Positions 34,075-41,099 of a stretch of DNA of 41,099 bases are shown here, piece after piece. Numbering within the stretch: position 1 is the first letter of the stretch; each line of letters begins with the position of its first letter. The translations under genes and the position numbers were made by a program. The DNA comes from an uncultured archaeon. GTDB taxonomy: Archaea; Halobacteriota; Methanosarcinia; Methanosarcinales; Methanoperedenaceae. The stretch lies in assembly GCA_902384525.1 (NCBI GenBank), contig CABMCA010000043.1, positions 1 through 41,099 on the forward strand. Reading direction: 5' to 3'. The notes beneath the pieces are model-generated. The model did no database searches and had not been told where the DNA came from. It saw only the letters and a list, made by a program, of their open reading frames with translations.

Positions 34075-34120
34075 GTAATATATTTTATCTCAATAATCTA
34101 TATATTCTAAATAAAATCAG
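34075..34120 (-). promoter_or_regulatory. Candidate Pho box and TATA, TIM-barrel gene promoter (copy B)
   Basis: Minus strand: CTGATTTTAT, TTAGAATA, TATAGATTATTGAGA, then TATA box AAAATATATTAC. Compared with copy C (35151-35196) only a few bases differ over 46, and the preceding TATA (ACTG) is shared too. The TATA centre is ~29 nt before the GTG start. Confidence 0.65.
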
Positions 34121-34157
34121 TATACTTAGATTTCCCGTTAAAGAAATGCAATCAATC

Positions 34158-34565
34158 TCAAATCTTTTCTGGTGAGTAATTTACTGCAAGCACCCTTATC
34201 ACTCCAAGCACCAGTAACAGTGCCGAGAGAGCGAAAATAGTTTCATATCCAAATGATTTGGAGTAAAGCCCGACAGTGACCTCACGCATTGTTATTAAAA
34301 TCGTGACGTCGGTTATGTCGGTGAGTTTGATCCTTTCGAGTTTTGAGTAGTCCGCAAAGGTCTTGAAGAACTCAATCACAATAAAAAGCGTGAGAACATT
34401 AACAACTATTTTGCTAAAACCGCCATCAAGTGAGTCTATCGCAACAGTGCGAATATCAAGTAATATCCGCAGCGTTCCTGCAATGAGAGCCAACAGAAGT
34501 ACATACAGTACGATGGTAATAATGGAATCAGTGATTTTTTTGAAAATTTTTGGATGGTCTATCAT
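34158..34565 (-). CDS. psiE: PsiE-family phosphate-starvation-inducible membrane protein
   Basis: A 135-residue protein with four hydrophobic segments; the pattern IITIVLYVLLLALIAGTLRI, VLTLFIVIEFFKTFADY and the conserved TDVTILITMREVTVGLYSK with a final helix LLVLGVIRVLAV is that of PsiE. In E. coli psiE is induced by phosphate starvation but its function is unknown. The ATG overlaps the stop of a 24-aa membrane peptide gene (ATGA). It ends an operon that begins at the shared element at 35151-35196. Confidence 0.85.
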   Translation of the reverse strand: MIDHPKIFKKITDSIITIVLYVLLLALIAGTLRILLDIRTVAIDSLDGGFSKIVVNVLTLFIVIEFFKTFADYSKLERIKLTDITDVTILITMREVTVGLYSKSFGYETIFALSALLLVLGVIRVLAVNYSPEKI

Positions 34566-34636
34566 TTAAATACCATCATCAGGGCGAGTAAGAAAAGAAA
34601 GAGTACAAAAAACAGTTCAATTTTAGTCAGACTCAT
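34562..34636 (-). CDS. 24-aa single-pass membrane peptide coupled to psiE
   Basis: ATG 34636 reads MSLTKIELFFVLFLFLLALM and ends MVFK, a hydrophobic segment long enough to span the membrane with a short polar start. The stop overlaps psiE (ATGA at 34562-34565), so the pair is probably co-translated; the peptide could be a small partner of PsiE. No strong ribosome site. Confidence 0.5.
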   Translation of the reverse strand: MSLTKIELFFVLFLFLLALMMVFK

Positions 34637-34661
34637 GATATTCAAGCTTTTTTTCAATTCA

Positions 34662-34808
34662 CTATACCCAGTTCAATTTGAGATGAGGGGGTAGGGAGTT
34701 ATTTACCGCATAAAAATACGTAAAACAATACCCATAATCTTCTTCATAATTGTCAGCCCACAATTTTTCGAGTGATTCCCAGTCTATATTCAAATCTGAT
34801 TTCATCAT
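34662..34808 (-). CDS. 48-aa hypothetical protein in the psiE operon
   Basis: Reads MMKSDLNIDWESLEKLWADN, then an aromatic-rich stretch EEDYGYCFTYFYAVNNSLPP and HLKLNWV. Acidic and soluble. Its first ATG overlaps the stop of the upstream 52-aa ORF (ATGA at 34805-34808). Too short for family assignment; the tight overlap is the main support. Confidence 0.5.
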   Translation of the reverse strand: MMKSDLNIDWESLEKLWADNYEEDYGYCFTYFYAVNNSLPPHLKLNWV

Positions 34809-34963
34809 AGGTTAACCAGTTTAGTTATTGATGTGGAGCATATATGATATTCTTTAGCTATTGCATGCGTTGCTTTTGCTAATGCATCCTGCCCATTCAA
34901 TCCATTCAATACAAATTCCTCTCTTTTTTCGCAGATGTATATCAGAATGTCCAATGTATTCAT
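34805..34963 (-). CDS. 52-aa hypothetical protein in the psiE operon
   Basis: Reads MNTLDILIYICEKREEFVLN, GLNGQDALAKATHAIAKEYH, ICSTSITKLVNL. The second half has the spacing of a short helical or helix-turn-helix-like segment, but no family is recognised. It begins 14 bp after the 50-aa ORF and overlaps the next ORF by 4 bp. Confidence 0.5.
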   Translation of the reverse strand: MNTLDILIYICEKREEFVLNGLNGQDALAKATHAIAKEYHICSTSITKLVNL

Positions 34964-34977
34964 GATCTCAACACTTC

Positions 34978-35130
34978 CTATTTGGCAGCAAATCCGCCGC
35001 GCAGGAACAGGTAAATATCCTTATCTTCCGGATTCATTTCCATAAATCCCTCATGGGACAAATTATTCCATGTGTCGCAAGAGAGGGATTTTTTCGTAGT
35101 TTGTTTCTTTTCTTTCATTTTTATCATCAT
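34978..35130 (-). CDS. 50-aa hypothetical protein, first gene of the psiE operon
   Basis: Reads MMIKMKEKKQTTKKSLSCDT, WNNLSHEGFMEMNPEDKDIY, LFLRGGFAAK: a basic start and an acidic, then hydrophobic end. Candidate starts are 35130, 35127 and 35118. The TATA box of element C is ~25 nt before 35130, so the message is likely leaderless. No homolog recognised. Four short frames in a row with matching strand, ~14-bp or ATGA junctions and protein-like composition argue against chance. Confidence 0.5.
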   Translation of the reverse strand: MMIKMKEKKQTTKKSLSCDTWNNLSHEGFMEMNPEDKDIYLFLRGGFAAK

Positions 35131-35150
35131 ATCGATATTCTACTCATAGA

Positions 35151-35196
35151 GTTATATAATTTGTCTCAATAATCTATATATCATACATAAAATCAG
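35151..35196 (-). promoter_or_regulatory. Candidate Pho box and TATA, smORF-psiE operon (copy C)
   Basis: Minus strand: CTGATTTTAT, GTATGATA, TATAGATTATTGAGA, then TATA box AAATTATATAAC. Nearly identical to copy B across 46 bases, which is far beyond what background AT-richness gives. It overlaps nothing coding: the PHP gene ends at 35219. Confidence 0.68.
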
Positions 35197-35218
35197 TATA
35201 AATGCCCTCTTTTATATT

Positions 35219-36118
35219 CTATTGCCCTCTCGACATATTCCATTTTCTTTTGCCTTTGACATTCAGGATAATTTCCCCTGATATACCAAAAAAATACGAT
35301 AATGGCAACCCGATATACAGTCCAGCACCTATCAAGCCCAGGACTTTTGTCTTTTTTGTGGTCTTATCTATTGCCAGGTACAATATGTCCTGGTTTTTCT
35401 CTCCTTTCAGAGAATTATATATCATTCCAATGCTTTCCACTGCTATTTCCCTGCTCCATGACATGCATTCCGACAGGGGAGTTTTGCTTCCGCCGAAGGA
35501 AGTTTTTCTTTTTATGATGGATTTGCGAAGTTCCTCAGAAGTTCTCCCCTCAAAAATCGTGTATCCATTGCCGATCATATCTATTGAGTGGGCATCGCTG
35601 CTCCCCAGCCGTGCCAATTTTTCCGGAGTGAAAGTTTGCGCCATTAAATTGGAGTAGGCATCGCGATGGTATGCGTTGAATACTTCCACGCCATCCAGTT
35701 TTAAATGACATATCTTCTTTCCGAGGGCATGACATTGTGGGCTGAAAGGATGAGCTGCTACGGCAACACCTCCCTGGTCGTGTATAAGGTCTATAGTCAG
35801 AGGTGCGTCCAGCATGGGTTTGATTTTTTCCTGGATGAACAATGCAACGATTTCACCGTCTGCGCTTGATATTTCTTCACCGATTACAACATCGACACCC
35901 TCTGCGTGCTTTTTAGCGATCATAGCGCCCCGGATCGTATTATGATCTGTTATACACAGGACATCAAGTTTTTTCCTCAGGGCAGCCTCGACTGCTTTTA
36001 CGGGGTCGGTAACCGATTCTGGGAAATGTAAAAAGGAGTATTTTCCGAAGCCTGAAAACCTGGTATGAGTATGAATATCTGCTATACCCTGCTGGTTATC
36101 TCGATTTATTTCTTGCAT
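35219..36118 (-). CDS. PHP-domain phosphoesterase with a C-terminal membrane segment
   Basis: The PHP metal-site motifs appear in order: ADIHTHTRFSGFG, CITDHNTIRGA, IGEEISSADGEIVALF, VAVAAHPFSPQC and LGSSDAHSIDMIGNGYT. Related stand-alone PHP proteins hydrolyse phosphoesters such as 3',5'-nucleoside bisphosphates. Unusually, residues ~262-285 form a hydrophobic segment (VLGLIGAGLYIGLPLSYFF), so the protein may be anchored to the membrane. The promoter region has the core of the shared element at 36168-36179. Confidence 0.82.
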   Translation of the reverse strand: MQEINRDNQQGIADIHTHTRFSGFGKYSFLHFPESVTDPVKAVEAALRKKLDVLCITDHNTIRGAMIAKKHAEGVDVVIGEEISSADGEIVALFIQEKIKPMLDAPLTIDLIHDQGGVAVAAHPFSPQCHALGKKICHLKLDGVEVFNAYHRDAYSNLMAQTFTPEKLARLGSSDAHSIDMIGNGYTIFEGRTSEELRKSIIKRKTSFGGSKTPLSECMSWSREIAVESIGMIYNSLKGEKNQDILYLAIDKTTKKTKVLGLIGAGLYIGLPLSYFFGISGEIILNVKGKRKWNMSRGQ

Positions 36119-36149
36119 GCAGTATAATTATTGTGCTGGAAAAATAAAG

Positions 36150-36186
36150 ATAATCTTAATAAAATATATAATCTATATAGATTCTA
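36150..36186 (-). promoter_or_regulatory. Candidate Pho-box core, PHP gene promoter (copy D)
   Basis: Minus strand AGAATCTATATAGATTATAT keeps TATATAGATTAT exactly but has no CTGATTTT half upstream and a different TATA (TATATTTTATTAAG). ATCTATATAGAT is itself palindromic. Weakest copy; ~40 nt before the ATG. Confidence 0.4.
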
Positions 36187-36249
36187 GCCAAATATATTGT
36201 ACGAAGACGATACTATAACATAAAGTATAATAATAAAACCAAATCCGGA

Positions 36250-36741
36250 GCAGAAATAGCCAAAATTTATCGTCTCTGCAAGTTTTCAGTAATCCAAGCA
36301 GGACTTCTACTCCTAAAACAGCAGGAATACTTACAAGAAAGCTAACTCTTAGAGCCTGGCTGAATAACCCCTGAACATCAACGTCGAAACTGTTGTCCCT
36401 GACCTGCTCAAGCCTGGAATAGCCGTAAAACCCTGGGCAATATCAGGAAAAATGCTATTAATAACATTGCTGCATTCCCTACAAAATTAAATTTATCCAG
36501 GCCGAATAATAAAAGCGGAGTCCCGATAAGACCTGTCAGCAAGGTCGTAATAATGATGAAGCTTGTTAATGCCAGCAAAGTGCCGATATGCAGCCATAAT
36601 GCGAGCACAAGGGCTTCAGAAAGGGTTTTGTTGTAGAATTTTACCATAAAGGACTTCCACACCCTTGCTTGAAACAGGGAGCCATTCGAGTACGCCTTGC
36701 AGGACCCCGATTAAAATATAGCTTAGAACATCCATATTCAT
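36250..36741 (-). pseudogene. uppP: Decayed undecaprenyl-diphosphatase gene (UppP/BacA)
   Basis: From ATG 36741 one frame reads MDVLSYILIGVLQGVLEWLP then VSSKG, the first UppP motif. After a shift near 36665 it continues FYNKTLSEALVLALWLHIGT as membrane segments. After another shift near 36447 comes DIAQGFTAIPGLSRSGTTVS, the second UppP motif, and after a third near 36358 QALRVSFLVSIPAVLGVEVL. The order is right but about 80 central residues and several frames are lost, so no functional enzyme is made. UppP dephosphorylates a lipid carrier. 3' limit approximate. Confidence 0.75.
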
Positions 36742-36773
36742 CCGTCTCTTTCAGATCCTCGACTTCTTTTCAT

Positions 36774-36800
36774 AAAAAATTCCGCCGGGAGAACCGGCGG
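36774..36800 (-). terminator. Strong hairpin terminator of phoA
   Basis: CCGCCGG and CCGGCGG (36782-36788, 36794-36800) pair perfectly with a 5-nt loop; on the transcribed strand AATTTTTTATG follows. It lies 18 bp after the phoA stop. Confidence 0.8.
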
Positions 36801-36818
36801 TTCGTATTTCAACAGATA

Positions 36819-38030
36819 TTACTGTTTAATAGCTTTTGCCATTACTCCATAGAGGTCTGTGTTATCAACAGCCCTGCCTAAAGCAAAGCTTCCCGGCCCC
36901 TGGCTCCAGATAATAGTATCTACGCCAGTATGGTCCAGGCTTGTCCAGCCAGCGTCCACAAACTCACTGGCATTAAGAAGTTTATCAGGTCCGTTTATAG
37001 CAAAACCGCCTGTTTCGTGGTCAGGCACTACAATGAGAAGCGTATGCGCTTTTCTCTCCGGGTTTGCATTGATCCAGTCCAGAACAACTTTTACTGACTC
37101 ATCAAAAGCCATGGTTTCACCGATCTGGTACTTCAAATCATTGGCATGGTTGGCCCAGTCAACCTGGGAGCCTTCAATCATTATGAAGAAACCGTCCCTG
37201 CCTTTTTCCAGAATTTTCAGGGCGTCAGTTGTCATTTCTGGCAATCTCGGTTCCGTTGTTCCGGGTACGCGAATATATTCTGGGGTCATACCGCTGTCAT
37301 TAAAAAGTCCCAGCAGTTTCACCGTTCCGTTTGCTACAGCAGAGTCCATTCCTGCTCTGGTGTAGACTACTGGATAACCTTTTTGTTCAGCTTCAGATAT
37401 GAAGTTTCCAGAAGTACCACATTTATCAGGCTTTGTTGAATTGAATTTTGCAACACCGCTGCCCAGCATTACATCAACCCCTGTAATCTCAATATACTGC
37501 CTTGCTATTTCATTCTCACAGTTGCGATCCTTAACATGTGCCCCAAATACTGCTGGAGTGGCATGGGTAATTGTGGAAGTAGCCACAAGACCTGTGGCTT
37601 TACCTTCTGCTTTAGCCAGTTCCAGGATGCTGGGATTATAGGGGCGGCCATCGACGTGATAACAGATTTCGCCGTTGTTGAATTTCTCACCGCATGCCCA
37701 GGCTGAGCCGGCAGCAGCAGAATCGGTTATGATGCTGTTGGCCGAATAGGTTCTCTGGTATCCGATGTTCTCCAGCGTTTCAAAATATAAAGGTGCACCG
37801 CCAGGCCCGTTCTTATATATCCGGGCTGCTGTCACATCCGCCAGGCCCATACCATCAGGCACCATGAATATGATGTTTTTAATTTCTTGATGGTTCTCCT
37901 GGTAGTTTTCAGACTCTGATAACTCATTCTGATTTTTACTCGCATTTATGGGTGGCACAAATATAGCTGCCAGCACATTCGTTAATATCAGCAGTGTGCA
38001 AACTCCAATTAATTTAATATTTTTATTCAT
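36819..38030 (-). CDS. phoA: Secreted alkaline phosphatase
   Basis: A 403-residue phosphatase of the PhoA family. Signal peptide MNKNIKLIGVCTLLILTNVL; metal ligand Asp59 in FMVPDGMG; nucleophile Ser104 in IITDSAAAGSA; further metal-site segments THATPAVFGAHV, FIMIEGSQVDWANHAND and VVPDHETGG; the last histidine lies in TSLDHTGVDT. It frees phosphate outside the cell for the Pst importer. ATG 38030 is supported by AAGGAGGA; the frame extends to an ATG at 38087, which would bury the signal peptide. Confidence 0.93.
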   Translation of the reverse strand: MNKNIKLIGVCTLLILTNVLAAIFVPPINASKNQNELSESENYQENHQEIKNIIFMVPDGMGLADVTAARIYKNGPGGAPLYFETLENIGYQRTYSANSIITDSAAAGSAWACGEKFNNGEICYHVDGRPYNPSILELAKAEGKATGLVATSTITHATPAVFGAHVKDRNCENEIARQYIEITGVDVMLGSGVAKFNSTKPDKCGTSGNFISEAEQKGYPVVYTRAGMDSAVANGTVKLLGLFNDSGMTPEYIRVPGTTEPRLPEMTTDALKILEKGRDGFFIMIEGSQVDWANHANDLKYQIGETMAFDESVKVVLDWINANPERKAHTLLIVVPDHETGGFAINGPDKLLNASEFVDAGWTSLDHTGVDTIIWSQGPGSFALGRAVDNTDLYGVMAKAIKQ

Positions 38031-38053
38031 TATTCCTCCTTCCTTAAGTGATA

Positions 38054-38070
38054 CAAAATCAATGATTTTG
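38054..38070. promoter_or_regulatory. 17-bp perfect palindrome in the phoA leader
   Basis: CAAAATCAATGATTTTG is an 8-bp perfect dyad around one base, 24 nt before the phoA ATG and just upstream of its ribosome site. It contains TGATTTT, also the left half of the proposed Pho box. It could be an operator or an RNA hairpin affecting translation. Confidence 0.45.
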
Positions 38071-38095
38071 CTGTCGGAGATATTCATACTACGAA

Positions 38096-38151
38096 GTTTA
38101 TATAATTAATCAAAATAATCTATATAGTTCTCTATATATATGAAAAATCAG
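38096..38151 (-). promoter_or_regulatory. Candidate Pho box and TATA, phoA promoter (copy E)
   Basis: Minus strand has TATATAGATTATTTTGATTA then TATA box AATTATATAAAC, with the same core-to-TATA spacing as copies B and C. CTGATTTT is present but 9 bases further upstream than in B/C (about one helical turn), and it overlaps the arsC stop codon. Confidence 0.55.
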
Positions 38152-38552
38152 AACTCTTCCTGTATCTTTGACTTTATCTCTTCCCTGACCTTCCTGAATG
38201 CAGAAAGTATCTCTTCTTCGGACCCTCTTGCCTCTGCCGGGTCATCAAGGCTCCAGTGTAAATGACGGGCTTTACCGGGGAAAACAGGACAGGTCTCCCT
38301 GGCAGTATCGCATGTGGTTATAACGAAATCAAAACTCTTCCCCTGGAACTCCTGCACCGATTTTGACCTGTGCCCTGAAATATCAATCCCAATTTCTGCC
38401 ATGACCTTTATAGCAGTTGGATTTACAGCCGAGGGTCTTGTTCCTGCACTGGAAACCTCAAACTCATCGCCCATGAGATGCCGCAAAATCCCTTCTGCCA
38501 TCTGGGAACGGCAGGAATTTTCCGTGCAGAGGAATAACACTTTTTTTTTCAT
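38148..38552 (-). CDS. arsC: Arsenate reductase, thioredoxin-coupled LMW-phosphatase type
   Basis: A 134-residue protein with the P-loop CX5R (CTENSCRS, Cys9-Arg15), the redox pair Cys81 and Cys88 ([13 protein letters not shown]) and the Asp of SLDDPAE. These three cysteines define the thioredoxin-dependent ArsC that reduces arsenate to arsenite. Arsenate enters through phosphate transporters, which fits its place next to phosphate genes. The end of the gene forms part of the phoA promoter. No ars efflux gene is in the window. Confidence 0.9.
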   Translation of the reverse strand: MKKKVLFLCTENSCRSQMAEGILRHLMGDEFEVSSAGTRPSAVNPTAIKVMAEIGIDISGHRSKSVQEFQGKSFDFVITTCDTARETCPVFPGKARHLHWSLDDPAEARGSEEEILSAFRKVREEIKSKIQEEF

Positions 38553-38574
38553 GAGATGAGAACTATTCTTTGAA

Positions 38575-40974
38575 TTAATTTACTGACACAGTCACGTTTT
38601 CACTAGCAACTCCGTAGTAGTTATCACTTGAATTGAAGTACCACATGTAGGTTCCGGTATCGCTGAGATTTGTCTGCCAGGAATAATTTCCTGTTGTGGC
38701 ATTGATCGTGCCGTTCGTTGCATTCGTGCCGTAGGTGATCGTGTCATTATCCGCATCGGTTGCTGATACCGTGAACGTCAATAACCCGCCTGCTGTTATG
38801 TTTTTATTTCCGATCGGCGAGAGGACTGGAACATTGTTAGCAACCTGTGTGTTCTGAGAGGCCGGAGTGCTGTTCAGGGTCCTGGTGCCCGAGGAATTGT
38901 ATGAATAAACGCTGATGTTACTCCAACCATGAGGGCCGACTGTGCTGTTATTGTATGTACTGGTTGTGCCGTTTAGCCAGATGCCGTTCTGGCTTACATT
39001 ATAGCTGTCCGTGACATTGCCTGCTCCCGGTTCCCAGGTATAATTGATCCAGAAGTTACCCTGAGTACTTGAAAGGTTCACGGGAATCTGCGGGAGAGAG
39101 GTCGGGATTTGGGTTACGTTTATGGTGAAATTTGCAGATGAAACTGAACCATGCCAGTCTGTTACGTTTATCTGCAAGGAATGGATACCCGTATCACTGC
39201 TTGCTGTCGTCCAGACAAATGTACCGTTATTGGTATAGAATGTACCATTGGTGAAATTCCGATCAAAAGCCGGCGTGTCGAAATCTTGGTCACTTGATGT
39301 CGGATAGATAGAGATTATGCCACCAGCTGTAACAGTATAACTGGATGAGATATTTCCGATCGTTACTAGATTATTGGAAACCTGGGTGTTCCGGGTTAAA
39401 GCAGTAGTATTCAATGTACCTGTGCCTGAACTGTTGTATGAATAGACCGAAATGTTGCTCCAGCCATGCGGACCGATTGTGCTGTTATTATAATTGGCTG
39501 TCGTTCCATTTGTCCAGGTGCCATTAAAGCTTACGTTGTAGCTATCCGTGTCATCCCCGGCTCCGGCTTCCCATGTGTGATTTATCCAGAAGTTGCCCTG
39601 AGTGCTGGTGAGGTTGACAGGTGATGGCGGCGTGTAATTCACGGGTAACGCTGCGGTCACTGTGATGGTAATGTTTTCATTCGCAACTCCGCCGTAATTA
39701 TCGCTGCTATTGAAGTCCCAGGTATATGTTCCCACATTGCTGCTGTTTGTCTGCCAGGAATAGGTGCCGGTTGTGGCATTGATCGTGCCGTTCGTTGCAT
39801 TCGTTCCATAGGTGATCGTGTCATTATCCGCATCGGTTGCTGAAACCATGAAAGTTAACAATGAGCCTGCTGTTATCATCTTGTTCCCGATTGTGGCCTG
39901 ATCAGGCACGTTGTTTGAAACCTGTGTATTATTTGAGACAGGAGTGGTGTTCAGGATTCCCGTGCCTGAAGCATTGTATGAATAGACCGAAATGTTGCTC
40001 CAGCCATGTGGGCCGACTGTGCTGTTATTATAATTGGCTGTTGTTCCATTTGTCCAGTTGCCATTAATGTTTACATAGTAGCTGTCCGTGATATTGCCTG
40101 ATCCTTGTTCCCAGCTATGATTTATCCAGAAGTTACCCTGGGTGCTGGTGAGGTTGACAGGTGATGGTGGCGTGTAATTCACGGGTAATGTTGCTGTCAC
40201 TGTGATGGTAATGTTTTCATTTCCAACTCCGCCGTAGTTATCACTTGAATTGAAGTACCTGACGTATGTTCCGGTATCGCTGAGATTTGTCTGCCAGGAA
40301 TAGTTTCCTGTTGTGGCATTGAGGGTGCCGTTGGTGGCGTTTGTGCCGTAAGTGATCGTATCATTATCCGCATCGGTTGCTGATACCGTGAAAGTCAATA
40401 ATCCGCCTGCTGTTATGTTTTTATTTCCGATCGGCGAGAGGACTGGAACATTGTTAGCAACCTGGGTGTTCTGAGAGGCCGGAGTGCTGTTCAGGGTCCC
40501 GGTGCCCGATGAATTGTATGAATAAATGCTGATGTTACTCCAGCCATGAGGGCCGACTGTGCTGTTATTGTGTGTGCTGGTTGTGCCGTTTATCCAGCTG
40601 CCGTTCTGGCTTACGTTATAGCTGTCCGTGACATTACCTGATCCTGGCTTCCAGGTATAATTTATCCAGAAGTTGCCCTGGGTGCTGCTGAGGTTCACTG
40701 GATCTGGAACAGCATATGAACTGCCGCCACCTCCACCGCTTCCTCCTCCACCACCCCCACCTCCACCACCGCCTCCCCTGCCCCCGCCACCACTACCTCC
40801 ACTTCCGCCAATTAGGGTTCCATTATATTCCCAACTTGTATAACCCATCATCCCATTGCTATCCGTCACGTTAAGATCCACCCATAACTTCCCTGTAGTT
40901 GTCAGCAAATTCAACGTTGCTTTCTGTCCTCTTAAATCGCTCAGAATCGAAGTGTTAGTGCTGTTTGTGACCAT
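38575..40974 (-). CDS. Large repetitive surface protein (PKD/Ig-like and FN3-like repeats), 5' end doubtful
   Basis: The readable frame gives 799 residues. The start looks like a PKD-type domain end ([20 protein letters not shown]), then a ~32-residue Gly/Ser hinge (40728-40809), then four units of ~180 residues. Each unit has an FN3-like part ([15 protein letters not shown]...[14 protein letters not shown]) and a cadherin/Ig-like part ([20 protein letters not shown]); unit 3 has a different Ig-like part. N-x-S/T sequons are very dense, as in glycosylated archaeal S-layer or adhesion proteins. No signal peptide or membrane anchor is present, and the ATG at 40974 is internal to a domain, so the true gene began upstream (see next entry). 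Confidence 0.7.
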   Translation of the reverse strand: MVTNSTNTSILSDLRGQKATLNLLTTTGKLWVDLNVTDSNGMMGYTSWEYNGTLIGGSGGSGGGGRGGGGGGGGGGGGSGGGGGSSYAVPDPVNLSSTQGNFWINYTWKPGSGNVTDSYNVSQNGSWINGTTSTHNNSTVGPHGWSNISIYSYNSSGTGTLNSTPASQNTQVANNVPVLSPIGNKNITAGGLLTFTVSATDADNDTITYGTNATNGTLNATTGNYSWQTNLSDTGTYVRYFNSSDNYGGVGNENITITVTATLPVNYTPPSPVNLTSTQGNFWINHSWEQGSGNITDSYYVNINGNWTNGTTANYNNSTVGPHGWSNISVYSYNASGTGILNTTPVSNNTQVSNNVPDQATIGNKMITAGSLLTFMVSATDADNDTITYGTNATNGTINATTGTYSWQTNSSNVGTYTWDFNSSDNYGGVANENITITVTAALPVNYTPPSPVNLTSTQGNFWINHTWEAGAGDDTDSYNVSFNGTWTNGTTANYNNSTIGPHGWSNISVYSYNSSGTGTLNTTALTRNTQVSNNLVTIGNISSSYTVTAGGIISIYPTSSDQDFDTPAFDRNFTNGTFYTNNGTFVWTTASSDTGIHSLQINVTDWHGSVSSANFTINVTQIPTSLPQIPVNLSSTQGNFWINYTWEPGAGNVTDSYNVSQNGIWLNGTTSTYNNSTVGPHGWSNISVYSYNSSGTRTLNSTPASQNTQVANNVPVLSPIGNKNITAGGLLTFTVSATDADNDTITYGTNATNGTINATTGNYSWQTNLSDTGTYMWYFNSSDNYYGVASENVTVSVN
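38578..40701 (-). repeat. Four tandem ~540-bp coding repeats
   Basis: The same landmark (CCAT before the GGGCCGA/GGACCGA block) recurs at about 38927, 39464, 40004 and 40544, spacings 537, 540 and 540. The first and last copies are almost identical over long stretches, for example 38761-38960 and 40378-40577, while the middle two share more with each other. This suggests recent duplication or gene conversion. Confidence 0.85.
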
Positions 40975-41099
40975 CCACTGGTAGTCGATAATCGTACCTT
41001 CACGGTCAAAGGAGTCTCAACCATCAAGGTTGAGTACATCATAGAACTTATTACGATTTTGTCAGATTTAACATTACGCTTTAATAAAGGCAAAGGCGG
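40975..41099 (-). other. Likely lost 5' part of the surface-protein gene
   Basis: In the same frame, codons before the ATG read DSFDREGTIIDYQW, preceded by TGA at 41017-41019 and then KFYDVLNLDG. A PKD domain would read NLDGSDSFDREG, so TGA stands where TCA (Ser) is expected. Beyond 41060 this frame has further stops and another frame looks more coding. I take this as a degraded or shifted upstream portion; the rest is outside the window. Confidence 0.5.

Noticed and set aside
34978-34980. TAG at the end of the 50-aa ORF read as pyrrolysine
   Set aside because: Read-through meets another stop after a few codons, and the next ORF begins at once with its own ATG.
36408-36662. Independent 84-aa membrane protein
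   Set aside because: It is the middle piece of the broken uppP; flanking frames hold the two UppP signature motifs in order.
38578-40701. CRISPR-like or non-coding tandem repeat
   Set aside because: Units are ~540 bp, in frame and encode folded-domain patterns; no short direct repeats with spacers.
41017-41019. TGA as a selenocysteine codon in the surface protein
   Set aside because: The expected residue is Ser in a PKD consensus, not a redox cysteine; a point mutation is simpler.

Overview
The window reads as chromosomal DNA of a methanogen-lineage euryarchaeon, most likely Methanosarcinales-like; an anaerobic methanotroph of the Methanoperedens kind is a plausible but unproven guess. The evidence is a complete tungsten/molybdenum formylmethanofuran dehydrogenase operon (fwdEFACDB), an archaeal RPA-associated protein, ADP-forming acyl-CoA synthetase subunits, polyferredoxins, AT-rich promoters with TATA boxes about 25 nt before starts, and many ATGA stop/start overlaps. 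Pathway genes of fatty-acid type (FixABCX, 3-hydroxyacyl-CoA dehydrogenase, enoyl-CoA hydratase) sit next to these.

Layout. 1-6.2 kb: 3' part of hisF (cut by the window edge), a lipoprotein, a 7Fe-type ferredoxin, a metallophosphoesterase, a radical SAM enzyme, then an amino-acid dehydrogenase coupled to both subunits of an ADP-forming acyl-CoA synthetase. 6.2-13.3 kb: a beta-oxidation/electron-transfer block. Acyl-CoA dehydrogenase is broken by a one-base frameshift. Thiolase is reduced to a remnant that has also been hit by a 141-bp MITE-like element with a 6-bp target duplication. A lipoprotein gene beside it is broken too. Hydroxyacyl-CoA dehydrogenase, enoyl-CoA hydratase and all four Fix/ETF genes remain intact. 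13.4-17.1 kb: ogt, tRNA-Arg(GCG), a possible 37-aa protein, a Gate-domain membrane protein with a ChrB-N-like protein, and the RPA-associated protein.

17.2-28.7 kb: a tungsten module. tupA (tungstate binding) leads straight into fwdEFACDB; after an accessory patch (HNH-type protein, HicBA) come fdhD, an aldehyde dehydrogenase scrap, tupB, tupC and a ModE-Mop regulator. Together these cover metal uptake, sensing, cofactor sulfuration and the main metal-using enzyme.

28.7-38.6 kb: a phosphate-starvation region, almost all on the minus strand: pstSCAB-phoU, a TIM-barrel enzyme, psiE preceded by four tiny tightly packed ORFs, a PHP phosphoesterase, a decayed uppP, a secreted alkaline phosphatase and an ArsC-type arsenate reductase. 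Five promoters here carry a shared element (CTGATTTTAT ... TATAGATTATTGAGA, directly followed by the TATA box), which I propose as an archaeal Pho box. The smORF-psiE operon under this element is the best candidate for an undescribed system. 38.6-41.1 kb: a large glycosylation-rich surface protein made of four ~540-bp repeats, apparently truncated at its 5' end by an in-frame stop.
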